A DNA stretch of 19,626 bases from Actinomycetes bacterium (GTDB taxonomy: Bacteria > Actinomycetota > Actinomycetes > Actinomycetales > Cellulomonadaceae), in NCBI GenBank assembly GCA_023390875.1, contig JAEWCA010000211.1:1-19626 (forward strand). Direction: 5' to 3'. The first letter of the stretch is position 1, and the number at the start of each line of letters is the position of its first letter. The position numbers were made by a program, and so were the translations under genes. Below the pieces are notes generated by a model, which saw only the letters and a list, made by a program, of their open reading frames with translations, made no database searches and was not told the DNA's origin. Below, piece by piece: positions 1 through 9,403 of the stretch.

Positions 1-2
1 CG

Positions 3-73
3 GGCGGCGCCACCCCCCGGGGGCGGGGGGGCCGCCGCCGGGTGTGCGGCCCGGCCTGGGGCACGGGCCGTGC
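3..73. terminator. Possible GC hairpins downstream of the cellulase gene
   Basis: The first 92 bases lie downstream of the minus-strand cellulase stop and are almost entirely G and C. Two inverted repeats are visible: GGCGGC/CCCCCC at 3-18 opposite GGGGGG/GCCGCC near 25-37, and GGCCCG (48-53) opposite CGGGCC (64-69). Either could end the cellulase transcript. There is no U-tract, and such GC-rich DNA forms weak hairpins by chance, so this is tentative. No other feature is seen in 1-92. Confidence 0.3.
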
Positions 74-92
74 GGCCGGCGCGAGCCGGGCG

Positions 93-3635
<3,543 letters not shown>

Positions 3636-3665
3636 AGCCCTCGTCCCCGGTCGGGGACGAGGGCT
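3636..3665 (-). terminator. Rho-independent-type hairpin after the DUF5324-like gene
   Basis: AGCCCTCGTCCCC (3636-3648) and GGGGACGAGGGCT (3653-3665) form a perfect 13-bp stem with a 4-base loop. It lies about 33 bp past the stop of the minus-strand gene ending at 3698. There is no T-run, which is common for actinobacterial terminators. It also insulates the cellulase promoter region from upstream transcription. Confidence 0.75.
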
Positions 3666-3697
3666 CGCGTCTGTCGAGGGGTGTCGAGGCCCGGACG

Positions 3698-4516
3698 TCA
3701 GATCGCCGGACCCTCCTCGCCCTCGGTCGGCGTGGTGGTCGACTTCGGCGCCGACCGGCGGGTGACCTTCTTGGCCGTCTCGGCGGCCGCGTCCTTCGCC
3801 TCGGCGACCTTCTCCGTGAGGTCGTCCTTGGCGCTCGCCGCCGCGTCGGCCGCCTTCCCGACGGCCTCGCGGCCCTTCGCGACGGCCGCACCGGCCGCCT
3901 CACCCACGGCGTCCGCCGCGTCACCCACGACCGCCGCGGCGGAGTGGTGGTGACCCGAGCTGCCGAGCGACTCGGACGGCTCCCACGGCTCGGCCCACGG
4001 GTCGACCTGCGAGCGGGACCGCGACCAGGCGGCGATCGCGGCGCCCGCGACGGCGATGCCGGTCAGGACCCAGAAGATCTTGGCGCCGGTGTGCCGGTTG
4101 CGCTTCTCCTCGGCGGCGGCGACGGCCGCGGCCGCGATGGCTGCGGACTTCCTCGACGCCTTGTCCGCGGCGACGTCCGCGACGTGCTCGGCGGTCGCGC
4201 CCGCGCGGACGGCCGCGTCGTTCAGCACGGTCACGAGCCGCGGGATCAGGTCGTCGACGAGCTTGTCGTGCGCGGTGTCGATCGCGGGCGACACCGCGTC
4301 GGCGGCCTTCTCGACCTTCGGGGCCGCCGCCTTCACGCTCTCCTTGTACAGGTGCTCGGCACGAGGGAGCAGCCAGTCGATGAACGCCTCCACCTTCGGG
4401 GTCGTCCACTCCTTCGCCTGGTAGGCGGCGTCGCCTGCCTTCGCGGCGAGGTCGGCGGCCTGCTCCTTCAGGTGCTCGGTGTCCACGTCGAGCTTCGGGC
4501 TGGTCTTCACGGGCAT
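3698..4516 (-). CDS. Ala-rich single-span membrane protein, DUF5324-like
   Basis: This 272-residue protein has no assigned function. The start chosen is the ATG at 4516, preceded by GGGAG at SD distance; the frame extends upstream but lacks a better site. Residues 1-145 are charged Ala-rich helix (AADLAAKAG, APKVEKAADAV), probably amphipathic or coiled coil. Residues 146-165 (IFWVLTGIAVAGAAIAAW) are one membrane segment. A short VDPWAEPWEP motif at 171-180 and an Ala/Lys/Asp-rich tail of apolipoprotein- or LEA-like repeats follow. The layout (long helical N-part, one TM, W-rich motif) recalls Streptomyces DUF5324 proteins, which I recall being encoded beside cyclophilin genes as here. It is transcribed divergently from the cyclophilin gene, with 116 bp between the starts, and is followed by a strong hairpin. 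Family assignment is from memory and moderate in confidence. Confidence 0.8.
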   Translation of the reverse strand: MPVKTSPKLDVDTEHLKEQAADLAAKAGDAAYQAKEWTTPKVEAFIDWLLPRAEHLYKESVKAAAPKVEKAADAVSPAIDTAHDKLVDDLIPRLVTVLNDAAVRAGATAEHVADVAADKASRKSAAIAAAAVAAAEEKRNRHTGAKIFWVLTGIAVAGAAIAAWSRSRSQVDPWAEPWEPSESLGSSGHHHSAAAVVGDAADAVGEAAGAAVAKGREAVGKAADAAASAKDDLTEKVAEAKDAAAETAKKVTRRSAPKSTTTPTEGEEGPAI

Positions 4517-4632
4517 ATCCACTCCCGGCGGTTCGGTTGTCGAGCACGGCGGTGCTGCAGGTCGGGGCACTGGGCACCCACTCTGCCACCGGTGCCCGGA
4601 CCTCGCAGCGGGGTGCGTGCGAGACTGTCGCC

Positions 4633-5172
4633 ATGTTCGCGACCTTGCACACGACCGCCGGTGACATCCGGATCGAGCTGTACCCGAACCACGCGCCGAA
4701 GACCGTCGAGAACTTCGTCGGCCTCGCTCGTGGCACCCAGCCGTGGACGGACCCGGCCACCGGTCAGCAGCGCACCGACGCGCTCTACGACGGCGTCGTC
4801 TTCCACCGGGTCATCTCCGGCTTCATGATCCAGGGCGGCGACCCGCTGGGGAACGGCCGCGGCGGCCCGGGCTACAACTTCGACGACGAGATCCACCCGG
4901 AGCTCGGCTTCAACGAGCCCTACCTGCTCGCGATGGCCAACGCCGGCAAGCGCATGGACCCCACCACGGGCAAGGTCGGCGGCACCAACGGCTCGCAGTT
5001 CTTCATCTCGGTCGCGCCCACCGCGTGGCTGACCGGCAAGCACACGATCTTCGGCAAGGTCGCGGACGCGGAGAGCCGTGCGGTCGTCGACGCGATCGCC
5101 GCCACGCCGACGCGCCCCGGTGACCGCCCGGTCGAGGACGTCGTCATCAGCTCGATCACCGTCGAGGACTGA
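4633..5172 (+). CDS. ppiA: Cyclophilin-type peptidyl-prolyl cis-trans isomerase
   Basis: This 179-residue cytoplasmic cyclophilin catalyses cis-trans isomerisation of X-Pro peptide bonds. It begins at ATG 4633, where homology starts (MFATLHTTAGDIRIELYP). The frame is open further upstream, but that part does not resemble the family. The catalytic loop VVFHRVISGFMIQGGD (55-70) supplies R59, F64, M65 and Q67. NGSQFFISVAPTAWLTGKH (119-137) supplies F123, W132 and H137, equivalent to CypA F113, W121 and H126. There is no signal peptide and no strong SD, so it could be translated from a short leader. A PpiA-type cyclophilin near the pknB cluster is usual in actinobacteria. Its TGA is the only stop codon before the rhomboid coding sequence, which continues in the same frame. 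Confidence 0.95.
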   Translation: MFATLHTTAGDIRIELYPNHAPKTVENFVGLARGTQPWTDPATGQQRTDALYDGVVFHRVISGFMIQGGDPLGNGRGGPGYNFDDEIHPELGFNEPYLLAMANAGKRMDPTTGKVGGTNGSQFFISVAPTAWLTGKHTIFGKVADAESRAVVDAIAATPTRPGDRPVEDVVISSITVED

Positions 5173-5238
5173 GCACCCATCACCGAGAACGCCGCGACGC
5201 CGGTCGCACCGCCGGTCTGCCCGCGACACCCCGACCGG
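5173..5238 (+). other. In-frame 5' extension of the rhomboid gene with conserved zinc-finger residues
   Basis: Between the cyclophilin stop (5170-5172) and the first usable start (GTG 5239) the frame stays open and encodes VCPRHPDR directly before VSYVRCQRCG. Related rhomboids, such as M. tuberculosis Rv0110 as I recall it, begin with a C-x-R-H-P segment that completes the N-terminal zinc-binding domain. No ATG, GTG or TTG exists in this stretch. ATC at 5179 would give a natural-looking M-T-E-N start, with GAGGA at 5164-5168 upstream. The real start is therefore probably unconventional. Confidence 0.6.
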
Positions 5239-6039
5239 GTGTCGTACGTGCGCTGCCAGCGGTGCGGCCGGCCGGTGTGCCCGGACTGCCAGCGGCAGGC
5301 GGCCGTCGGCGTGCAGTGCGTCGACTGCGTCAACGACGCGGCCCGCGCGACGGCCGCCGGTCCGGCCGGCCGCACCCCGCTGGGCGGCCGCCGGAAGACG
5401 GGTCCGCCGGTCGTGACGATCGGCATCATCGCGGTCTGCGTGGTCAGCTACGTGCTGCAGCTGACGACCCCGGGGTGGACGCGCCAGTGGCTGTTCGCTC
5501 CCGTGATCGGGGCCGACGAGCCGTGGCGGTTCCTCACCGCCGCGTTCCTGCACTCCCCCGGCGGCTACCTCCACATCATCGCGAACATGATCGCGCTGTG
5601 GATGGTCGGCCCCTTCCTCGAGACCGCGCTCGGACGGGCGCGGTACCTCACGTTGTACCTGCTCAGCGCCGTCGCCGGGTCGGTCGCGTGCCTGCTGCTC
5701 GCGCCCGCGCTCGGCACGTGGGGCGTCGCCGTGGTCGGCGCGTCCGGTGCCGTGTTCGGCCTGTTCGGCGCGGTGCTCGTCGTGCTGCGCCGGCTCCAGG
5801 GCAACGCCGCCGGGATCCTCGGCGTCATCGTGCTCAACGTCGTCATCGGGTTCGTGGTGCCGGGCATCGCCTGGCAGGCGCACCTCGGCGGGCTCGTGGT
5901 CGGCGCGCTGCTCGGCGCCGCGTACGCCTACGCCCCGCCCGCCCGCCGGGCCGTCACCGCGTGGCTCGCACCGGTGCTCGTCGGCGTCGCGCTGCTCGTC
6001 GCGACCGTCTCGGTGTACACGAGCTACGGCTTCCTCTGA
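5239..6039 (+). CDS. Rhomboid family intramembrane serine protease with N-terminal zinc-binding domain
   Basis: This integral membrane protease is 266 residues from GTG 5239, or 286 if ATC 5179 is used. The N-terminus is a Cys-rich B-box-like domain with C6, C9, C14, C17, C27 and C30; a further C and H lie in the in-frame stretch just upstream, so the domain is complete only with a longer start. About six membrane segments follow from residue 57. The catalytic Ser is S169 in GASGAVFG, the catalytic His is H215 in AHLGG, and the HxxxN motif is H112/N116. It follows the cyclophilin gene by under 70 bp, probably in one transcript. Substrates are unknown; actinobacterial rhomboids of this type are poorly characterised. 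A C-terminal hydrophobic helix at 240-260 ends in a short tail. Confidence 0.93.
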   Translation: MSYVRCQRCGRPVCPDCQRQAAVGVQCVDCVNDAARATAAGPAGRTPLGGRRKTGPPVVTIGIIAVCVVSYVLQLTTPGWTRQWLFAPVIGADEPWRFLTAAFLHSPGGYLHIIANMIALWMVGPFLETALGRARYLTLYLLSAVAGSVACLLLAPALGTWGVAVVGASGAVFGLFGAVLVVLRRLQGNAAGILGVIVLNVVIGFVVPGIAWQAHLGGLVVGALLGAAYAYAPPARRAVTAWLAPVLVGVALLVATVSVYTSYGFL

Positions 6040-6147
6040 GCCGTCGCCGCACGTTCGCCCTCCCGACCACGCGGGGTCGCGGCGCGCTCGCCGCTCGGTC
6101 ACCCGGTCGCGCGATCGTCGACGTGCGCGCGCCCGCACCAGGCCGCA

Positions 6148-6170
6148 GGATCGTTCCTGACGAAGGATCC
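6148..6170 (+). terminator. Possible terminator hairpin after the rhomboid gene
   Basis: GGATCGTTC (6148-6156) pairs with GAAGGATCC (6162-6170) over 8 of 9 positions with a 5-base loop, about 110 bp past the rhomboid stop. There is no T-run. It may end the cyclophilin-rhomboid transcript. Confidence 0.4.
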
Positions 6171-6211
6171 GGGCCCGTCGGGACGATCCCCAGCGATACT
6201 CACAGGTGTGG

Positions 6212-6229
6212 AACTACACGAGTGTAGTT
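6212..6229. promoter_or_regulatory. 18-bp palindrome, protein-binding-site-like
   Basis: AACTACACGAGTGTAGTT has two perfect 8-base arms around a 2-base centre and lies in a convergent intergenic region. Its last two bases are the first two of a perfect DnaA box. As RNA it could form a 7-bp hairpin with loop CGAG. It looks like an operator for a dimeric regulator, but I cannot name one. MecI/BlaI/CopY sites have TACA/TGTA arms, yet usually with a shorter centre than here. Confidence 0.5.
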
Positions 6230-6236
6230 ATCCACA
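6228..6236 (+). promoter_or_regulatory. Perfect DnaA box (TTATCCACA)
   Basis: This is an exact match to the DnaA box consensus TTATNCACA. Two weaker plus-strand sites follow: TTGTGCACC at 6240-6248 (one mismatch to TTRTNCACA) and TCGTCCACA at 6309-6317 (one mismatch to the actinobacterial form TTGTCCACA). TGGGGACAG at 6251-6259 and 6318-6326 are two-mismatch sites on the other strand. DnaA binding is inferred from sequence only. Confidence 0.55.
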
Positions 6237-6239
6237 GAC

Positions 6240-6248
6240 TTGTGCACC
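6240..6248 (+). promoter_or_regulatory. DnaA-box-like site (TTGTGCACC)
   Basis: The site differs from TTRTNCACA only at the last base and sits 3 bp after the perfect box on the same strand. Such close spacing of boxes can favour cooperative DnaA binding. Confidence 0.35.
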
Positions 6249-6308
6249 ACTGGGGACAGAGCGGGTGTTCCTGCAGGTCAGCGCGTCGTCGTCGACGAGC
6301 TGCGCGAT

Positions 6309-6317
6309 TCGTCCACA
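6309..6317 (+). promoter_or_regulatory. DnaA-box-like site (TCGTCCACA)
   Basis: One mismatch to TTGTCCACA, the box form common in GC-rich actinobacteria. It is immediately followed by TGGGGACAG (6318-6326), which resembles a weak box in the opposite orientation. Confidence 0.35.
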
Positions 6318-6484
6318 TGGGGACAGCCTGGGGACGGTGGGCACCCGGGCCCATCGGCGCCGCCGCAGCTCGTCCGCCTTCGCCCGGGCACGCCGAACGC
6401 CGGGCCGACGTGGTGTCGACCCGGCGGGCGTCGGTGCAGGTGGCGGCGTCGCCGGGGGAGCGGGCGGTCAGCTCCAGCGGTCGG

Positions 6485-6733
6485 TCAGCGCCAGCGGGTG
6501 GTCATGCTGAAGCCGGCGATGATGAACGCGAAGCCGATGGCCAGGTTCCACTGGTGGATGCCCGGGATCGGGTACTTCGACTGCGACAGGTACGTCACCA
6601 CGATCCACACCAGGCCCAGGACCATGAGGCCGAGCATCACCGGCACGAACCACGGCGGGTTGACCTTGGGGCCCGACGACTTCGGGGGCGGCGGCGTGTA
6701 CGCGGCCTTCTTGCGTGACCTCGACTCAGGCAC
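6485..6733 (-). CDS. crgA: Cell division protein CrgA
   Basis: CrgA is a small membrane scaffold that in mycobacteria binds FtsZ, FtsQ, FtsI and related proteins at the septum; in Streptomyces it restrains Z-ring formation. The 82-residue product starts at GTG 6733, giving MPESRSRKKAAYTPPPP. An AGGAG (6741-6745) stands 7 bases upstream, so the longer open frame is not used. Two membrane segments lie at about 28-50 (FVPVMLGLMVLGLVWIVVTYL) and 60-77 (AIGFAFIIAGF). They are joined by the conserved SQSKYPIPGIHQWN loop, and the protein ends in the family-typical MTTRWR. It is divergent from the DUF881 gene. Length, topology and neighbourhood all fit. Confidence 0.95.
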   Translation of the reverse strand: MPESRSRKKAAYTPPPPKSSGPKVNPPWFVPVMLGLMVLGLVWIVVTYLSQSKYPIPGIHQWNLAIGFAFIIAGFSMTTRWR

Positions 6734-6740
6734 GTCGGGG

Positions 6741-6745
6741 GCTCC
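6741..6745 (-). promoter_or_regulatory. Shine-Dalgarno site fixing the crgA start
   Basis: On the minus strand AGGAG stands 7 bases before GTG 6733. It shows that crgA begins at MPESRSRKK and not at the upstream in-frame ATG, whose extra 39 residues look noncoding. Confidence 0.7.
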
Positions 6746-6870
6746 TGTCAGCGGCGGTGTGAGCGACCGGTCGCGGTGGCGCGGCGGTCGCCGGTCGGCA
6801 GATCGGGTGGAACACGTGCGACGACCACGACCGGGGTCGCTGGGCGTCACCGACCGGGCACATCGTGACC

Positions 6871-6876
6871 TAGCGT
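6871..6876 (+). promoter_or_regulatory. Possible -10 element of the DUF881-sortase-trpG operon
   Basis: TAGCGT fits the TANNNT pattern of actinobacterial -10 elements and lies 42 bp before the GTG of the DUF881 gene, within the 185-bp divergent spacer with crgA. No clear -35 is visible. The opposite strand reads TACGCT one base over, so a crgA promoter could overlap it. Confidence 0.3.
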
Positions 6877-6918
6877 AGTGGCCACCACCACCCGGCGAGG
6901 GCCCACCAGGAGCAGTCC

Positions 6919-7758
6919 GTGAGCGACCACCCGCACCGCAAGCGACGTCTCGTCGCCCGCGGCACGCTGTCGGTCGCCCTCGTGCTGGCCCTGTCGGGGG
7001 CGATCTTCGCGGCCAACGCCAAGTTCGCGCGGGCCACGGGGGACCGGCACCCGGAGGACCTGGCGGACCTCACGGAGGTCGAGGCGTCGCGCGTCGAGGA
7101 CCTGTCGTCGCAGGTGGACGCGCTGCGCAGCGAGGTCGACACCCTCACGGAGGACGAGAACTCGGGCCACGACGTGGGCTCGCCGGGCCTCGGGTACGTC
7201 GTCGAGGGCGGCAGCACACCGGTCGCGGGGCCGGGGCTCACGGTCAAGCTCAGCGACGCCCCGGAGGACTCGCTCCCGCTCGCCGGCGACCGTCCCGATC
7301 TGCTCGTCGTGCACCAGCAGGACATCCAGTCGGTGATGAACGCGCTGTGGGCCGGTGGCGCCGAGGCGATGACGCTCATGGACCAGCGGGTGATCTCGAC
7401 GAGCGCCGTCCGGTGCATCGGCAACGTGCTGATCCTGCAGGGCCGGCGCTACTCGCCGCCGTACGTCATCAGCGCCATCGGGGACCCGTCGCGCCTCAAG
7501 CAGGCCCTGCAGGACGCGCCCGCCGTGCAGGTGTACGTGCGGGACGCGCACGACCTCGGCCTCGGCTGGTCCGTCACGGTGGCGTCCGACCCGCTGCAGC
7601 TGCCCGCGTACTCCGGCGCGACGGAGCTGTCGTCCGCGAGCGTCCCCGAGGGGGTCGAGATCCTGCCGGGCATCCCCGCGACCACGACGCAGGACGACAG
7701 CGCGGACGGGTCCCGACCGACCTCGGAGGCGTCGTCGGGCCCGAGGTCGGAGCCGTGA
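6919..7758 (+). CDS. DUF881 family membrane-anchored protein
   Basis: The product has 279 residues. GTG 6919 has an AGGAG (6908-6912) 6 bases upstream. A basic N-terminus (HPHRKRRLVARG) leads into one membrane anchor at about 15-35. A likely coiled coil follows at 54-81 (VEASRVEDLSSQVDALRSEVDTL). The extracellular DUF881 domain has the family-typical pattern GPGLTVKLSD (104-113), DLLVVHQQDIQSVMNALWAGGAEAM (starting 127) and RCIGNVLILQGRRYSPPYVISAIGD (starting 165). The C-terminus is Ser/Thr/Asp-rich and probably disordered. DUF881 (YlxW-like) proteins are widespread in Gram-positives near cell-division and sortase genes, but their role is not established. It overlaps the downstream sortase gene by 4 bp (GTGA), so the two are translationally coupled. 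Confidence 0.92.
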   Translation: MSDHPHRKRRLVARGTLSVALVLALSGAIFAANAKFARATGDRHPEDLADLTEVEASRVEDLSSQVDALRSEVDTLTEDENSGHDVGSPGLGYVVEGGSTPVAGPGLTVKLSDAPEDSLPLAGDRPDLLVVHQQDIQSVMNALWAGGAEAMTLMDQRVISTSAVRCIGNVLILQGRRYSPPYVISAIGDPSRLKQALQDAPAVQVYVRDAHDLGLGWSVTVASDPLQLPAYSGATELSSASVPEGVEILPGIPATTTQDDSADGSRPTSEASSGPRSEP

Positions 7759-8558
7759 GCGGACCGTCCCGCCCCGACCGTCCACCTGCCCACAGCCGTT
7801 CCCGCGCACGGGACCGCGCGCGCACCGGCGGGTCGCGGACCGGGCACGCCGTCTACGGCACGCTCGGGGTCGTCGGCGAGCTGCTCATCACCGCCGGCGT
7901 GCTGCTGTTCGCGTTCCTCGCGTGGCAGCTGTGGTGGACGGACGTCGAGGGCAACCGTGCGCAGGCGCAGGTGGTCCGCGAGCTCGAGCGCGACCCCGTG
8001 CCGAGCCCGACGGCCTCCGCGACGGGACCCGTCGTCGCACCGCCGCGCCGCGACGAGCCGCCCGTCATGGCCGAGCCGCCGCACGCGACGACGTTCGCGA
8101 CCATCCAGGTGCCGCGCTGGAACGGCGAGCCCGAGCGGCCGATCAGCCAGGGCGTGGACCGGGCGACCGTGCTCGACGTGCTCGGCGTCGGCCACTACCC
8201 GGGCACCGCGATGCCGGGCGGCGTGGGCAACTTCGCGATCGCCGGTCACCGCACCACGTACGCCAAGCCGTTCAACCGCGTCCAGGAGCTGCAGGTCGGC
8301 GACCCGCTCGTGATCCGGACGTCCGACACCTGGTACGTCTACCGCGTGACGTCGACCGAGATCGTGGCGCCGTCGAACGTCGGCGTCATCGCGCCGGTCC
8401 CGAACGACCCCGGCGCGACACCGACCGAACGGCTCATCACGCTCACCACGTGCCACCCGATGTTCTCCGCCCGGCAGCGGTTCATCGTGCACGGCACGCT
8501 CGACTACTGGGCGCCCGTCGCGGACGGGACCCCCGCCGAGCTGCTCGGTGGCGCATGA
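7755..8558 (+). CDS. Class E sortase (SrtE-like transpeptidase)
   Basis: This membrane-anchored cysteine transpeptidase attaches secreted proteins bearing an LAXTG-type signal to the cell wall. It is 267 residues from GTG 7755, which overlaps the DUF881 stop as GTGA; earlier frame is the DUF881 gene's shadow. An Arg-rich cytoplasmic N-terminus precedes one membrane segment at about 35-60 (LLITAGVLLFAFLAWQLWW) and a Pro-rich linker to about 110. The sortase beta-barrel carries H165 in AGHRTTY, C233 in TLTTCHP and R242 in ARQRFIVHG. The Tyr in GHRTTY and the TLTTCxP motif are typical of class E. No substrate with a sorting signal is encoded in this window. Confidence 0.93.
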   Translation: MSGPSRPDRPPAHSRSRARDRARTGGSRTGHAVYGTLGVVGELLITAGVLLFAFLAWQLWWTDVEGNRAQAQVVRELERDPVPSPTASATGPVVAPPRRDEPPVMAEPPHATTFATIQVPRWNGEPERPISQGVDRATVLDVLGVGHYPGTAMPGGVGNFAIAGHRTTYAKPFNRVQELQVGDPLVIRTSDTWYVYRVTSTEIVAPSNVGVIAPVPNDPGATPTERLITLTTCHPMFSARQRFIVHGTLDYWAPVADGTPAELLGGA

Positions 8559-8598
8559 TGAACGCTCGACGGGACGATCGACCGGAGGGGGGCCGCTG

Positions 8599-8757
8599 AT
8601 GTACGGATGGCTGTGGCGCCACCTGCCCGGCCCCGTGGCCGTGCGCGTGATCACGCTGGTCGTCGCGGCGTTCGTCGTGCTGGCCGTCTGCTTCCTGTGG
8701 GTGTTCCCGGCCGTGGCGCCCTTCATGCCGTTCAACGAGACCACAGTGGGTGAGTGA
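8599..8757 (+). CDS. 52-residue single-span membrane peptide
   Basis: The tiny protein begins MYGWLWRHLPGP and has one hydrophobic segment at about 15-40 (VRVITLVVAAFVVLAVCFLW). It ends with a short polar tail, FMPFNETTVGE. GGAGG (8584-8588) lies 10 bases before ATG 8599. It sits 40 bp after the sortase gene and overlaps the start of trpG by 8 bp, so it is part of the same transcript and coupled to trpG. Small membrane proteins of this look occur between sortase and pabA/trpG genes in related actinobacteria, from memory. No function is known. The gene is easily missed in annotation. Confidence 0.75.
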   Translation: MYGWLWRHLPGPVAVRVITLVVAAFVVLAVCFLWVFPAVAPFMPFNETTVGE

Positions 8758-9394
8758 CGTGACGCGGATCCTCGTGATCGACAACTACGACTCGTTCGTC
8801 TACACGATCGTCGGCTACCTCAACCAGCTCGGCGCCGAGACCGTGGTGGTCCGCAACGACGCCGTGCCGCCGCTGTCGGAGCGCGGGGAGTTCGACGGCG
8901 TCCTCGTGTCGCCCGGCCCCGGGACGCCCGCGGAGGCCGGCGAGAGCATCCAGGTCATCCGCGACTGCGCCGCGACCGGCACGCCCATGCTCGGCGTGTG
9001 CCTCGGTCACCAGGCCCTCGGCGAGGTGTACGGCGGCACCGTGACGCACGCGCCCGAGCTGATGCACGGCAAGACGAGCGAGATCGAGCACGACGGCGAG
9101 GGCGTGCTGGCCGACCTGCCGTCGCCGTTCACGGCCACCCGGTACCACTCGCTCGCGGTCGTCGACGGGACCGTGTCCGACGAGCTCGAGGTCACGGCCA
9201 CTGTCGCCTCCGAGCACCACAGAATCATCATGGGCCTGCAGCACCGCACGCTCCCGCTGCACGGCGTGCAGTTCCACCCCGAGTCCGTGCTGACCGAGGG
9301 CGGGCACCGGCTGCTCGCCAACTGGCTGCGGATCTGCGGGGACGACGAGGCCGTCGCACGCTCGGAGGGCCTGCACCCGCTCGTCCGGCTCTGA
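8750..9394 (+). CDS. trpG: Glutamine amidotransferase subunit of anthranilate/aminodeoxychorismate synthase
   Basis: The subunit releases ammonia from glutamine for TrpE or PabB, which aminate chorismate in tryptophan or folate synthesis. The 214 residues form a complete class I amidotransferase: N-terminal RILVIDNYDSFVYTIV, the oxyanion SPGPGTP (54-60), nucleophile C84 in GVCLGHQ, and H176/E178 in QFHPES. GTG 8750 is taken as start. GTG 8759 (VTRILVID) is equally likely, since GGTGA at 8749-8753 would be its SD and most homologs begin MTRIL. No trpE or pabB is in the window; this stand-alone copy next to pknB is the usual actinobacterial arrangement, so it may serve both pathways. It converges with the next gene over a 9-bp gap. 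Confidence 0.95.
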   Translation: MSDVTRILVIDNYDSFVYTIVGYLNQLGAETVVVRNDAVPPLSERGEFDGVLVSPGPGTPAEAGESIQVIRDCAATGTPMLGVCLGHQALGEVYGGTVTHAPELMHGKTSEIEHDGEGVLADLPSPFTATRYHSLAVVDGTVSDELEVTATVASEHHRIIMGLQHRTLPLHGVQFHPESVLTEGGHRLLANWLRICGDDEAVARSEGLHPLVRL

Positions 9395-9403
9395 GCGTCC
9401 CCC

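Larger units (their letters stand above)
6040..6484. other. Convergent intergenic region with hairpin, palindrome and DnaA-box-like cluster
   Basis: The 445 bp lie between the 3' ends of the rhomboid gene and crgA, so no promoter for a known gene is expected here. In order it holds a hairpin (6148-6170), a near-perfect 18-bp palindrome (6212-6229), a perfect DnaA box (6228-6236), imperfect DnaA-box-like sites on both strands to about 6337, and a GC-rich featureless stretch to crgA. The core at about 6195-6250 is clearly less GC-rich than its surroundings. Open frames here are Arg/Ser-rich and show no family signature. Confidence 0.6.

Noticed and set aside
6148..6340. Idea that the 6.2-kb element is the chromosomal origin oriC
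   Set aside because: oriC in actinobacteria normally lies between dnaA and dnaN, neither of which is present. There is one perfect box and no clear AT-rich unwinding region, so an accessory DnaA site is the most that can be claimed.
6206..6718. Open frames (6206-6718 and 6208-6510) crossing the palindrome and DnaA-box region
   Set aside because: They have Arg/Ser/Gly-rich sequence, no SD and no recognisable domain, and the longer one runs antisense into crgA. A small peptide is not excluded but is not supported.
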